A stretch of DNA of 64,000 bases from Lingula anatina (GCF_001039355.2 NW_019775380.1:245637-309636), one strand, 5' to 3'. Counted from the stretch's first letter, positions 41,773 through 60,223 are shown. Numbers and translations: made by a program. Notes: generated by a model from the letters alone, not told the origin.

Positions 41773-44264
41773 TTAGGCCCTATAGATCAATCTTCCCCAT
41801 GCTGAGCACTTTTTCGAGTTATTAGCTTCTAATTTGTTGCTATCTGTTTTATCCTGACTGTTCATGCTGGGCACGCTGGCAGTACACCTACCACCAGAGT
41901 CTGTAGATCTCCCACCAGATGTAACTACGTGACCAATGCCAAATACGTTCCCCATGGGAAGCAGAGAGTCCGAGTGGAACCTCCCTGCCGGGTGTGTAAA
42001 CCTTTCTCGACTGAGCAGCGTTGGCCTGCAACTGTGGTTCACGTTGAATGGCACCATGTCGCCGCTTCTGCTTCCAGGAACAGGACCGTGGATTCGCTCA
42101 TAGAATTTCACTGATTCTGACAATGATTCTACTCTCTGCTTTAGTTCATCACGTTCCTGGATGAGAAATGCCATGTCTTCTAAATTCGTATTTGCTGTAG
42201 TCTGGAAATAAAAATACACTGATGTGACGTTACGTAAGGACCTTGGATGTTTTTTCTTTGTGCATTTTTCATGAGTGTCTTTCTTACTATTTATTTTGAT
42301 GAGACTTAAAAATTGTTTCATACCAGTAGTGTGCATAGAACTTTGTCTTTAAGTTAGTAAATGTTATTTTATTATGTTACAACAAGGAGTTATAACAGAC
42401 TGTTATACTCCTTGGTTACAACAAACTTTGGAATCGCTGTTGACAGATTGCGTTTTGAGTTTGCAACGAGGCCAGTGCGTGCAAAATAATAATTATAATA
42501 ACAAGTACAGGTTATGCAAGGTTAAAAACTACAGGGAAAATTACATTATAGAGGGAGGGTATTGAGAAATATAAAGGGGAAAAACTCCAACAATTAGTTT
42601 TGCGCAAGGTGCATAGAATTTTTTTAAATATCTTCAGAGCTAGGACAGTCGCTCACTAAACGACACCATACCGTTCGAAACATCAAATACTTTATATGAA
42701 TCTTATGTAGTAATATAAACTTTCTTTCAATTAATATCCAACCTTATTTACTTCATCTATTTTACTCGACGACGTGGTTGAAGTAATGCTGGTTTTAACA
42801 TTCTCATCGCATTCCATCCGACGTTCACCTAAAATTTGATTTTAGCAAGTCCTTAGCAACGGGAAAAAACGAGTCATGATTAAAGTTATTACAATTCTTC
42901 TCAGAAGCCAGTAGAAATTCTAAAACTATATATTGAATTCCTCATGTTTCTTTTGATGTTCAGAAACAAAGTGAAGCGATCTAATAATAAACTCGTCACA
43001 GAACGTAGGTCCGTCAAACATTTCAGAGATATACATTAAATATTATACAAATTTTTAGTAGTCGATAAAGATTACCGTAGATATTAATTGCTTTAATATA
43101 AAAAATCTGGCGAAGTTTCATGCTTCTATCACAAAAATGAACAATTATGGTCGATAACCCCATCAAAAGTAGCGGTGTATGCTTATATTTGACGTAGTGA
43201 CGTTGTGGCATAATAAATATCACGCCATTCATCATTTTAATGGATTTTATGCTACTGAGTGGACACATTGTATATAACAATTATGAAAAAACAACATTAT
43301 AAAAGGTAAGGACTCCGTAAACCAAAAATACTTTTTATAAATCATGACAAGTTTGAGCCTTTGTAAACCTATATGTTGGTTTCATCGGGGCAACTCTTGT
43401 GATATAACTTCTTAAAAGATTTTGCAAAATAAATTAAACGCAAAATTTCTTTTATTTTACCGTTAACAATTTGTTCATGTATTTAATAAAATGATTATAG
43501 TTGTATTATACCCGTAAAAAAGAAATTAAGTTATTCTCGTAATAGGCCTAATTCATAAAAGTAATTGCAACTCACTAAGTGCCTTTTTCAAACGTGTAAT
43601 CTCTTGTGCAAGAGTTTCTTCCTTCAGTTCTCGTTCTGAAATGGTTAGCATCCATTCCTTTTGCTTTTCAGCCAAAGTATGCTCCAGGGCTTTGCGAGCA
43701 TGTTCTTTTGCGTTAAAATCATCCTCACAGATCGCTGAAAGTGCCAAAAATAATATTGCAATTCAGGCGACTGCAGTTTTAAGCTCTTGTCCTTCACCAA
43801 TTCGATGGGTAGATGGTTTGCTTACCATTGAAAATTCTTGAATCTTTACGTCAAAATATGCACATTTTAACGAGCAAATAAAATTAGTAATATGGAATTC
43901 AAAACAAAACTTAGGCCTATATAGGTCCTAATATTTAATAGTCTGGCAGGAATACACTACAACCAATGCTAATCAGTTTCACTACTTCCCTGGCTACATT
44001 ACGTAGAATAGTAAACATTTTATCTGAGATTGTAATGTTGCTGTTCTTGCCTACACGCTTACCGAGTTTGTTAATAAGATGTTCCAGACTATTTGTCAAA
44101 GTATCCATGTGGGTCTCTGTGTTATTACTGAGGTGACTCATTTTCTTCAACGCTGCCTGGTTTTTGTCCATTATGTCAAAAATCATTGCAACTCCTTCTT
44201 TTATGGTTTTGATATCATTTTCCATTCGTTTATATCTTTCTTCTTTTCTTCTCTTGCGTTTCAT
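41773..44264 (-). CDS. Unrecognised coiled-coil protein
   Basis: Four exons join in phase on the minus strand: 43958-44264 (or donor at 43964), 43576-43734, 42743-42828 and 41773-42201, giving about 326 residues (324 with the other donor). The first ATG, at 44264, follows an in-frame stop at 44313-44315. The N-terminus is very basic (MKRKRRKEERYKRMENDI). Heptad-like helices fill most of residues 8-220 (AKEHARKALEHTLAEKQKEW, ETLAQEITRLKKALSE, IQERDELKQRVESLSESVKF). The last 100 residues are low in helix formers and rich in Ser, Gly and Asn. No catalytic motif, signal peptide or membrane segment is seen and I do not recognise a family. The exon-1 donor is weak in both choices, so exon 1 could instead end at its own stop (43935). 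Consistent phases across the other junctions support one gene. Confidence 0.7.
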
Positions 44265-44336
44265 TTCAGTTTTGGAAATCAAAAAATTAAAATAATATTT
44301 ACTGCACTTCGCTTATTTCCTCTCATTCTATATCCA

Positions 44337-44400
44337 TGACGACGTTTTGTTACGCACGGAACGTCAAAGCTGACGTAATGGATTACAATGACGGCAAAAT
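44337..44400 (-). promoter_or_regulatory. Candidate promoter of the coiled-coil gene with CRE-like sites
   Basis: TGACGTAA at 44371-44378 is a strong CRE/ATF site. ACGTCA at 44361-44366 and two further TGACG cores (near 44338 and 44389) lie within 60 bp, 75-125 bp upstream of the start codon at 44264. The CpG clustering stands out from the AT-rich surroundings. Function is inferred from sequence and position. Confidence 0.45.
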
Positions 44401-44884
44401 GTTTGGTGTTGAAATTTGATACCATCATTCATTTACACTTACTCAGTTAAAAACAAATGCAAATCCCATACAAATACGTAATGAGCTTTTGAGTTTCTGT
44501 CTGACCTACTGTAATTCTTTGCCCTTAGTGGTATAATTTGGATTCCGTATTTCATTTATTAACTTTTGTTTTTGTTCTCATTTTTAATTTTGTTATAAAC
44601 AGCGAGAATTAGCATTTTGAATTGCATCAAATGTTAAAAAATAGATGTAAAAGAAGCCAAAGTAACCAAGAAGCCAAAGCCAAGATATGAAAATGCTGTC
44701 AGTTCACCTTCCATAGGCATTCCAAAAACATAAGAATTTAATAAGGATTTTCTGAATGGTGTCTAATTCAGTAAAATTTGTTTCTTGTAACATCGAACGT
44801 ATTATAAACAAAGCAGCAAAGCTGTCAAATGTACAGACAAAAAGCAGAAAATAATAATGCACAAAATAGGAAACTGTCAATACT

Positions 44885-45745
44885 GATGCAATAATACATT
44901 ATGCTAAAATGCAAAGTCAACATCAAATTTTAGTTATGCACAACAGGTCGTAATGATGAAAGTAAAAGCATAAGGCTTTAGGCCCATGAGAGTTCAACTT
45001 CACACTTAGACCCCATTCTCAGAGATTAGATCGATCCAACTAGATCGACCTAACTCCCTGGGGGTTCATGCTAAATAGCTGTCAGCCGAGCAGGCACGAA
45101 AGTTAATTACCCCTTTACAGCTTGTAGTAGGCAGGACTATGGGAATGCACCCTTAGAAAATGCAAGATTGAGAATAATGAAAATTTCACAAAAAATTGCA
45201 TTAATTCAATAAAAATGATAATCCAATAGAGCTGGTTTTCTTATTTGAGCTATATGTCAATCCTAAGAATCATTCTTGTAAGTTAAAAAAGATAAGTAAC
45301 ACAGTTTTATTTTTGTCATAACGTTTGTGGTAACAGTGCATGAAGTAGGCTTTTTGTCAATTTTGATGCAATATTACATAATGATTAATTGTCTAAGTCC
45401 CACATTGAAAATGGCAATATGTGAAAGATAAAAAAATTCACAAAAATGTACAACAAAAAAAGAAGCCAATTAGACTGCTTTTCCAACTCAGGCTGCATTT
45501 TAGTCCTGTGTTTCTTTCTTGTAAGTTTTAAGAACAGTAAGTGACATGATTTTTCTTTAATGGTCACCAAGGAGGCAGTGCCCAAAATAGGTGTTTGTTC
45601 AAATTTGATGCAATATTACATTATACTTAAGAGCATAATGACCATCAATTTTTAATAATAAAATAGAAGTATTACGGATATTCAGAAAATGTGACTAGCA
45701 AAGGTCTTCAAGCCTATGGGAGTTCAAAATCACACCTTGAAAATG
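44885..45745. repeat. Diverged local duplication with units near 242 bp
   Basis: The phrase GATGCAATATTACATTA or a close variant occurs at 44885, 45365 and 45607. TCTTGTAAGTT occurs at 45274 and 45517, CCAATTAGACTG/CCAATAGAGCTG-type blocks precede each, and GAGTTCAA-CACACYTTRR blocks occur near 44990 and 45718. Spacing is 242-251 bp between the last two units. The first interval is longer and contains the 144-bp MITE. Confidence 0.7.
45009..45152. mobile_element. GATCGATC-type MITE, copy 3, internally deleted, TTA target duplication
   Basis: The 144-bp copy begins GACCCCATTCTCAGAG and ends, in reverse complement, GGGTGCATTCCCATAG. TTA (or TTAG) flanks it at 45006-45008 and 45153-45155. The right part of the core present in copies 1 and 2 is missing. 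It interrupts one copy of a local duplication whose other copy, near 45717-45740, lacks the insert, so an empty site is visible in the same window. A TWA target fits PIF/Harbinger. Confidence 0.75.
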
Positions 45746-46517
45746 TGTCTGTGTCTGTACATAATGAACGTTTGATTGAAATTTAATACAAATGATTTTA
45801 ACACCTGTTATATATAATTAGTTTGCAGAATTGAAGCTTAGCAATAAGTTGTCCAACAAAAGTTTTTTCTAAAATAACTAACAGTGAAAAGTAAAGAATG
45901 TCTTTCACAGAAATAAAGAATAAGTAAAAAGGGTTCTTCCAAGAAAAATGCCTAGGGAAGAGAGACAAAAACTTTTTTGTTTCACATTACAGTTTCTTTT
46001 TGAATTCATTATTTTTCTATTTACTGATACTATTATTATTATTATTTTGAAAAAAAGCAATACTGACATTGGAAGTAGACAATTGAAAAATGAAAAACAG
46101 AGTAAACACAAGTGTATAGAGTAAACACATTTTCCAATTTGAACAGTACAAAATTTATCATTTAAGGTATATCTACACAAGTAATAGTAAATATTTTTGA
46201 TAAACAATGATCAGTATGCCTCAAATGTAACAGATTTTTGAAAAAAAAAATAGTTAAATAATTCTGGAAAGTTAGTGTTCAGTGTTTATATTGACAAGTG
46301 GGTTAACGAGGACCACCGTACCTATTATTATTATTATTACTGTCATTTTCAAATGGAAAAAAATACACTGGGTACAAAAAAAAAAAAAAATTAAATTTAA
46401 ATTTTTAAAACATACATGATGATATGACTATGCCCTTTTTGTTCTTATCAGGGGAGCTCAAATAAGCTATTTCACAAAGCTATGCTACTAGTAATTTTAA
46501 GAATAGATATACTTTAA

Positions 46518-46723
46518 GGCTTCGTTCACATGCAATGTCTATTTTCTATTTTCTATTTTCGGTATGTAATTACTGGCAGCGCGAGCCAGTTACTATAAGT
46601 TACTATAAGTAACTGGCTCGCGCTGCCAGTAATTACGCGGCGGGATATTCAGTGCACAGACCGTGATCATAAGACATACCGAAAATAGAAAATAGAAAAT
46701 AGACATTGCATGTGAACGAAGCC
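46518..46723. mobile_element. Nested-palindrome Harbinger-like MITE with TAA target duplication
   Basis: The 206-bp element begins GGCTTCGTTCACATGCAATG and ends with its complement; the inverted repeat runs for about 47 bp through three TCTATTT-like repeats. TAA precedes it at 46515-46517 and follows it at 46724-46726. Inside is a second, perfect 29-bp inverted repeat (46566-46594 and 46608-46636) around a 13-bp loop. A 3-bp TWA target and GG-ended repeats fit PIF/Harbinger. Confidence 0.85.
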
Positions 46724-46770
46724 TAACTATGTTGTTTTTATGCTATAACACAATCAACCATGTCAAAGTC

Positions 46771-46776
46771 TTTATT
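46771..46776 (-). terminator. Poly(A) signal of the mL64 gene
   Basis: AATAAA on the minus strand, 16 bp beyond the stop codon. This gives a very short 3' UTR that ends just before the MITE at 46518-46723. Confidence 0.55.
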
Positions 46777-46791
46777 CATCAAAAAATAAAC

Positions 46792-48485
46792 TCATATGTT
46801 CTCTTGTTGCTGTTTGTTTGTTTCTGCCAAAAGGTCTTTTTTCATCCTTTCTGCGTACAACTGCACTGCTTCTTTTTCTTTTTCTGCTCTCACTGACTTG
46901 ACAACAGGTTTAGCAGAGCCCTTGCTTTTAAGCAACAGATAACGGCGGTACTTTGCATCAGTTTTCTTAATTGGAAAACCAAAATATTTCTGTGCTTTAT
47001 GCAATTTCTTGCTCATTTTTATTCCTCCTTTGGCAGCAAATTTGGCTTTCCAATTTTCCTTTGACCTTTTCCACTTCTTTCTTTTAGCTCTAAGTTCTTT
47101 AAGCCTTATTTCCATCACTTTCATAGCGGCATCTACTTCTTCAATCCTGAAAGAAATTCAGATTTTTAGCACAAATTGCCAAATTATAAAATGTGCAATC
47201 AAAAGTTTAAATGTCCTTGCACAATTTATTTTATTAGTAAAAAATTAGATGAATTAATAAATATATAAAACAGCTAAAACTCACATATGTAAAGACAACC
47301 TATAAGAATTCAAACATAAAAATTGGCAAAATAACACAAAACTGACAGTCCAGCCACACTGTTCTATTGTAAAAGAACTTGTTTTAATAAGGCTATAATC
47401 ATCAACTAGCCAGCAAAGCTTGCAAGTATACAATCACTTAACAAAAAGTCATTTGTATGGCTCCTTTTTGACATAATGGGCCCATTCTGGTAAATAATAT
47501 CTTTATAAAAAATAAACTGCTCATATCAATTTACTAAAAGAACCTGCCTTCCCTTACAAACCATAATATGTTGTAGCAGTACTCTTGAAGTACAGCCGGA
47601 ATACTCCTGCAACCTTTACTGGAAGCCTAACAAAGCTAGGTAGCCCAGCAAATTTGAAGTAAAGCAAAAATATGATCTGGAACTTATTGGTAAAACCTCA
47701 CCAAATTACATGCAATGATAGTTAAAATAATATTATTAATAAATATCTTTTAGAAAAATAATATGTTCAAGTATATTTTCGGAAGGAAATGGCCCCCCCA
47801 AAAAAAAACTTCAAGCAAAACTTAAATATGGTTTGGCTATTATACAGTGAACTGTTAACTTTAAGGTCAGCAACATAGGCAGACACAGTGATCACAATAT
47901 ATATATTGTCTGTATGTTGTAATAATAACAAATAAAAAAGAGATAGATAGAGATGGATACATCCTGCAAGACAGATAAGTCTTTTTGATACAAATTGGTC
48001 AAACATGAGCCAACGGTCACAATCACATTCTTACCTCTGCTTCATCTTGTCTTCCTCTTTCTTCTTTTTCATTGCTAGAGCATCCCACATTTGGTAAAGA
48101 GTTTGCTCATATCTCTTTTCATCTTCTTTCCAAACCTGGATTTCTTCCTTAGTTGGCCACATGATACCTGAGACAAAAATATGAAAAATCTATGACTTTT
48201 GAGATCAAGCATAGGGAGGCAGCTTGTACAATCACAAGCTCAAAATGTCTGGATGTTTATATTAAACCAAACACCTGATTGCAAACACCTGATTCCCACT
48301 ATAACATTACCCTAGAATTTCCCCCTAGGCACCTTCCTCTTTTTAACTCACATTTCCTTACTCCCATACTTCCAAACTCTTATTTCCTTTAAAATACTTA
48401 AAACTTTGTTCTTCAAAAGTAAAATATGGTTTGGCAAGAATCCTTCACCACAAAAATGACAACAGCCAACTGGCCTCTAACAAGC

Positions 48486-48516
<31 letters not shown>

Positions 48517-48915
48517 CTGGAGAAGTTGGCTTTATAGCCGTTAGTCAATACACTAGCCGTTCATCGAATTCCTACCTGGATCTATTCCAGAATTATGACC
48601 ATGCTTTCCATATAACTTCCTGAGCTGTTTACGCGTCTTTGACTCGGGATCAGTCAAATTTACACATGCAGGTGAATATGCATGCTTCATTCGTTGTCTC
48701 AAGTAGGGTGGTAGTCCCGAAACATCTCTGTCCCTTTCTGAAAGTATTGGGCCATCTCCCTCACTATCTGTAGATATAAATGATTTCTGACATCCTGCAT
48801 TGACTGTTCTTACTGTTTGTAAGAGAGAAAGCTGAATATTGTTACCGTGACCCACTGAAAATTTACCACAACGAGCAAGAACTAACGAGCCTCTTGCAAT
48901 GATGGAGAACGCCAT
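46792..48915 (-). CDS. GADD45GIP1: Mitochondrial large ribosomal subunit protein mL64 (GADD45GIP1/CRIF1)
   Basis: Exons 48576-48915, 48035-48167 and 46792-47146 join in phase to 275 residues (human about 222). Residues 1-40 are rich in Arg, Ser and Leu without acids, as in a mitochondrial presequence. The family core follows: KLYGKHGHNSGIDPGIMWP corresponds to the human YG-x-ASGVVPGSLWP block, then EEIQVWKEDEKRYEQTLYQM and long Lys/Glu-rich helices (LRAKRKKWKRSKENWKAKF). The protein sits near the exit tunnel of the mitoribosome and supports insertion of mitochondrially made membrane proteins; human CRIF1 also has nuclear roles. I chose the ATG at 48915 because the in-frame codons upstream have no ATG. 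Poly(A) signal AATAAA lies at 46771-46776, 16 bp after the stop. A 30-bp T run lies in intron 1. Confidence 0.93.
48487..48516. repeat. Poly-T run
   Basis: Thirty uninterrupted T bases in intron 1 of the mL64 gene, 60 bp past the exon-1 donor (poly-A on the gene strand). It may be the A tail of a degraded insertion; no body was recognised. Confidence 0.9.
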
Positions 48916-49278
48916 CTTGAATCTATTGAATTGCGTTAGATGTGACTGTTGCAATGACGCATTCTCACTGTTTATTAATAACTCTGCTTTTAAAATATTT
49001 TTACGATATAAAATTAAGGCGATGTTGGGTCATTTAAAATAAAAGTACAAAATACATTTTCCAAAGAAGATGAAAATTCAATCATATATCGGATAATCAT
49101 TTTTTGTGAAGTGGAATCCCTGCAGATTATCTAATCTGGTAGACTAAGAAATAAATTATAAGAACTTTTAGATATTAATTTAAATCTTGGTTTCAGTTAC
49201 ATCACAAACATACAGATTATATAAATACAAGATTATAATGGTTGAAATGCCATTCATATTCCAAGAAAGCCAAAAAGA

Positions 49279-51021
49279 TTTATTTAAATATGTTTATTAT
49301 ACAGTATTCCCTATCTACAATGATGCAAGATATTTTGTTTCAATATCATAAAACATAATGTCCTCTGTATAAAAAAAGTAATGCTTGAATTGCCACATTC
49401 TATTTGGATAACACTTTCTTAGTCAAACACAGATTCTACTACTTCAATGAAGTGACTTTTTTTTAAGTATTTGAATAACAGCTCAGTGCTATCACTACTA
49501 CATGTACATTATTTTACAATCCACTTAGTGGAAAATGCCAACAAAATGAGTGCATTCCAAAACACTGGAAATAAATGCACTACTAATACATCAACTAGGG
49601 CATCATTTCACAATATGTATGAATCATTTTCTCCCATAAACAATGTGTATTCAATTACAAAATAATGAAAAAAAACAAAAAAACCCCAAGGTTCTACCGC
49701 AGTGAAAAGGTATCATTAATTTTTCTGTCTAATTGACAACAATTCAATTGCCCATTTAGTTGTGATTTTTTCTTGAAAAAGAAAGGAAGAAAAAGAATTA
49801 AAGAAAAAGAGGGAGTGCCGGAGACAGTATGTATGGGTATGTTTGCAAGTGAGTTGTCATGGAGGGCAGCTTTGCTTTTCAAGTCATAATTTGAGATATT
49901 TGGGACATAAATGTAACATTTGTATTTTACAAAAATAGAACAGATGAACACAACACCCATGTTGCTTCTGATACATATGAGACATAGAATTTTGTAAGAG
50001 CTTGCACACATAAGACCTTGAAGCAACAAATAATCTAGTTTTCAGTCTTTCATGTTATCTTGACACTTCTCTCTCAATATACCATATTGAAAGTGTATTG
50101 CTAATAATCTCTTCAAGCAAAATTAAATGACTAAATAAATAAATTATCATAATAAAAGTGTTAATTTAAAACATCATCTACCTCAGAACTATTGTGCTAT
50201 TTTCCTCCAAGGCAGTAATAATGTTTTCACAATTTACAAAGTGCCATCAGCACAAATTCTTGATTGTTTATAGCAAGAATATACAAATTACATCAAACAC
50301 AGATTCATACTAATGATAATGCTAAATTGATAAATTAATAACTGTACTTACATCTACTTTCACTCAATATCCTAAACTCCATAACAGTATGTCCAAAAGC
50401 TTTGAGGCTTTTGGGGCAATAGGGGTCTAAAAGTGGGCTAGTATTATATAAAATTTAAACCTCTTTACTAGCCTGGTGTCTCTTAAAGAACTGGCAAAAC
50501 ATTTTTCATTAATAAGTGAAGTGAACACACTCCAGCAGCTTCACTCAGTTTGAAAGAAGGAGACAAACATAATTAATCATTTTTTAAATATGTTTCACTG
50601 CAATATCTATACAAAAGGAAGACCTAATAATCCAGAACTAAGTTGTATTCCTGATAAATCAGTTATCTTAAAGCAAAGGGAACTTAACATGTACATGACA
50701 AAACTACACTTACCATGGCTATTCATAATGTACACATTGCTTTAAGTACTGTTCATAAATAAACTCTTAAACTGGTTTAAAAATTGCTGCATGATCAAGT
50801 ACATTTTCTCTTCAAGTATGGCTTCTGCTATTATTTCTTTCCAAAACCAGAACTACTACACTTAACTGAGGTAACATTCTAATCTAATCTTAGGTTTTTC
50901 AAAACTGTCTACAGAACATAAACTGGAGATCTTCATTCTGTTCTGAGTTCTATACTTAAAACTTTTCTAAAACTATGCGTTTGGTTTTCTTGTGATTATT
51001 GCACATTATTGTCTGGAATGT
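49279..51021 (-). other. Probable MIER1 3' UTR
   Basis: A long AT-rich noncoding stretch follows the MIER1 stop. Minus-strand AATAAA signals lie at 49279-49284 and 49293-49298. No conserved frame was seen. Between 48916 and 49278 is the short intergenic gap and 5' region of the mL64 gene. Confidence 0.4.
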
Positions 51022-56764
<5,743 letters not shown>

Positions 56765-57172
56765 CTTTGCCTAAATTATGGGATAGCGTAAACTACGATT
56801 GGAAACGAGACTGGGGGTTCCCAGCAGGCTAAGTGTGATAAGAGACGATCTCTGATTTGTTGAACTGAAATGGATTTTCGGAAATGTTTTGGTGAAATAT
56901 CTTCTAAAACACAGCTATCTGCATTATAGTATTTTGTAATATACGACAATACAACAGAATAATCAAATTAATTACGTTTCTTGTAATAAATTTGAAAGTG
57001 ACTGACGAATGAACAGAAAAAGTTCGGACCATCTGTAAAGAACATTAACCAATCAGAGCGTAGTTTATACCGAAGGCATCCAAAAGCTTAGCAACATATA
57101 CACTATTACGGCAAAAAGTGCTAGTGCTTATCAAAATCATATTTTTTCAAATTTTCTGTGCGTGTGATTAAG
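56765..57172. promoter_or_regulatory. Bidirectional promoter of MIER1 (-) and DNAI4 (+)
   Basis: Only 408 bp separate the two start codons, which diverge. ACCAATCAGAG at 57048-57058 is a canonical CCAAT box. GTAAAC at 56788-56793 resembles a forkhead (FOXJ1-type) site, and AGCAAC at 57090-57095 is a half X-box for RFX factors; both are expected near a ciliary gene but are short and could be chance. No TATA box stands out. Confidence 0.65.
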
Positions 57173-57333
57173 ATGTCTCATGCACAGAAAAGGACAGGGT
57201 AAGTTTTCAGTTTATTCTCAATTAATTTAGCAGCCGAAAATGTATGATAAATAGTAAAAATAACAATGCCTGTTTTGTGTGCTGTAAATTTTGTGCCATT
57301 TATGAGAAAAAAGTTAAGGCGTACCACTGAAAC

Positions 57334-57417
<84 letters not shown>

Positions 57418-60167
57418 ATTGTGGAAAATATGTTTTATTGTTTTAGTGCTTCCAAGGTTGGGGTTAGCACCACCTCCCGCAAGAGTGTTGCAGCAGTTTC
57501 TGGAACTAGTAAAAGCAGAGTAGGGGGTCAAGGTGCAACCTTTGCCAGTAGTAGGAGTAATGTATTTTCTTCTGCAAGTGGTAAGAAATTGGCAGGTAGT
57601 GAAGGAGTTAGGGGGACTGTTCCAGGAAAGCCATATGTCCAGGTATTCATACCAGGTTTTTTGATAGATATTATTTTTAATTTATTTCATTAAATGAAAA
57701 AAATTGATTTCATTAAATATTTTATCATGAATAAGATATGCAGCAGTTGTGGTTATTATACAGTTGTACCCAGGTTAAAGTTTATTCATATTTGGTACTT
57801 AGATTTTGGATGACTTAGGACAAGATGTGACACCACAACCTTTGCTTCACTTGGATCCTTCAGCTGTCAAGAAATCTAGCAATATACTTGGCGATGGATC
57901 TGCAGGAACAGTAAGTGTTATCTTTTTTCCAACATAGTAAATTCAAGTTATATGAAATTCAGATTTTTTTTTACTTATTATTATTTTTATCAATTAAAAG
58001 ATTGCATTATGTATTGTATTGTAATGTTCAAGATCAGTTAGATCGCATGTTATTTTGGAAAGGAATTGAAGATGGATGCTACTGTTTTGTTTTGTTTTTA
58101 TTTTATTTTTCAGTTTTTCTTATGTATATATTATTACTAGTTGTTCTGTTAATATTTTAGAAAGAAAGACATTATTTAATAGCAATATGACATAGAGAAA
58201 CTTTATTGTGCTAATTATTAATATTTATATTTAACTTTAGCCTACTGATCTGATGTCTCAGGCTTCGATCTATCAAGCAGGGACTTTGAACATGTCACAA
58301 AGTACTTATGGTGGAGGCCCTTTTGGAAGGTTAATTTTGCATATATGTATTTCTATAATATAAAATTGTTTATTATCTACTTACTTTGACTATAAAAGAT
58401 ATAACCAACATTTTCTGTATTATATTAGGGTGGAGTGATTTATATGGTTGCTGTGAATTGCAATTTGCTTACTTAAAATTTTATCCTAATTGTTGTAGAT
58501 TATCTACACTGTCAAAACAAACAAGAAAAGAAAGCAATATCGGTTTTTATAACTTGATGAAAATTAGATTTATTTAAAGTTGCTTATAAGACTACAAAGT
58601 AGTATAAAATTTAACTGAAATATTTTATTAATATTTATCAAAACTTATCACAATTACACATGTAGGTTGTGTGGCACTAAGCTTTTCTTTTCTTGTCTTT
58701 TCAGATCTGTATTTAGTGCTGATCAGTCTGAACAGAGATCACTGGGAGAGTCTATGGTGGGCCATGTGGAGGAAGCACATACCTCAGTAACTGCCTGGGG
58801 AGGTAAGTATTTCATGCAAAGATTTTTTTTAATGTCTAGTTGGAATGCCCCTTCTGTTTTTTATTCATAATTCTGCATTGATAATTTTAAGAATTGGATA
58901 TGTTATAAGATCACGCACTTTTAAGTTACTTTGCATATTCCACACAATTAAACATATTTATTGATATGTGATAGTCATCTGCAGTGTCATATCTATGTAT
59001 ACTTTATGTACATTTTTCTTGCAGATATAAAGCACAAGCGTGAAGAGGTGAAAGAGGTGTTGAATGAGAGTGACCTGGCTAAGGTTATTGATATTACACT
59101 AAGTGAGACTGAGACTATCTGGATCCTGGACATGCCAGGCACTTGTGTATCTCTGGAAAGTGATGAAGCAGCTGTTGTCAAAGAAAAGAATGAAAAATAC
59201 AAAGAGGTAGGCAGCAAAGAATTTAAACTATGAAGTCACATGTCAGGAACTATTAACCATTGGGCCACATGTGTTGCACAGTGCTGTATGTGGCTTATGA
59301 ATGGTATAATTATGAATCTTCAAACGTGACCAAAATTTTGCCAGTCAAAATTCACAAGAAGGATCAGGCATGCTATACACATAATTTTAATCTTTATTTT
59401 AGTTATGCAAGAGCAGAGCAGGTAATGACAGGTACATGGAGAGAGAAATGAACACCTTCAATGACCCACCTAAACTCAAGCTTGTACAGACTCAAAAGAT
59501 TGGATATGTCGTAAGTATCAGCTTGGTATTCATGTAGGAAATTATTTGTTCTGTCATACAGATTCAACTTTGAACTTTTGAACTTGATTTTTATTCAGCA
59601 TAAACAAAAAAAAGAAATTAATAGTGTTTAGAAGTTGATTCTAGGTTTTATATGTAAATAAGCTCTTGTGACCTCTTTCGTAATAAATTTCTGCCAATTT
59701 TGGTCAGTCAATTGAGATGTGGTTATTACTTTTAGGATGTGGGAATAACAGCTGCCACGTGGGACATGTATGACACATATGAGGAGTTGGCTGCAGCACA
59801 AAAGAAAAGTAGGTTAAAATGAGCATAGAGGCAAACAGTCATTAGATTAAAAATACATGCTAAGGGAAAACTAGCAATGTGTGAAGCAGTGTTAAATCTC
59901 AGCATTTTATCCATAATTATGCAACTGTTAGCTAATTAACAATGTCTCTGATGTAATTGTCTTGTGATCCAGGTGAGGAAGGAGATGAGGCAGGTGAAGA
60001 GAATCCAGAGGGAACCATGAGCAGACCTGTCAGTTCTAAACAGAAGGTTGAGACTGTTGAGGGTGACACACAGACTGATGCCCCAGCTGGAGCAGTGTCC
60101 AGGGGACAGACACAGATCAGCATCAGGCCAGGGACAGGTAATGTTTACAGTGAGCCTGTGCCTGGTG

Positions 60168-60223
<56 letters not shown>

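Noticed and set aside
43935-44282. A stand-alone 115-residue protein ending at its own stop
   Set aside because: Two in-phase donors near 43958-43964 join it to three further exons in a consistent frame. The apparent start at 44282 is a TTG; the first ATG is at 44264. Not fully excluded.
57178-57531. Open frames through the (CT)n(CA)n tract
   Set aside because: Repeat-encoded Ser-Leu/His-Thr and Cys-Val/Arg-Glu runs; the real coding part is DNAI4 exon 2 only.
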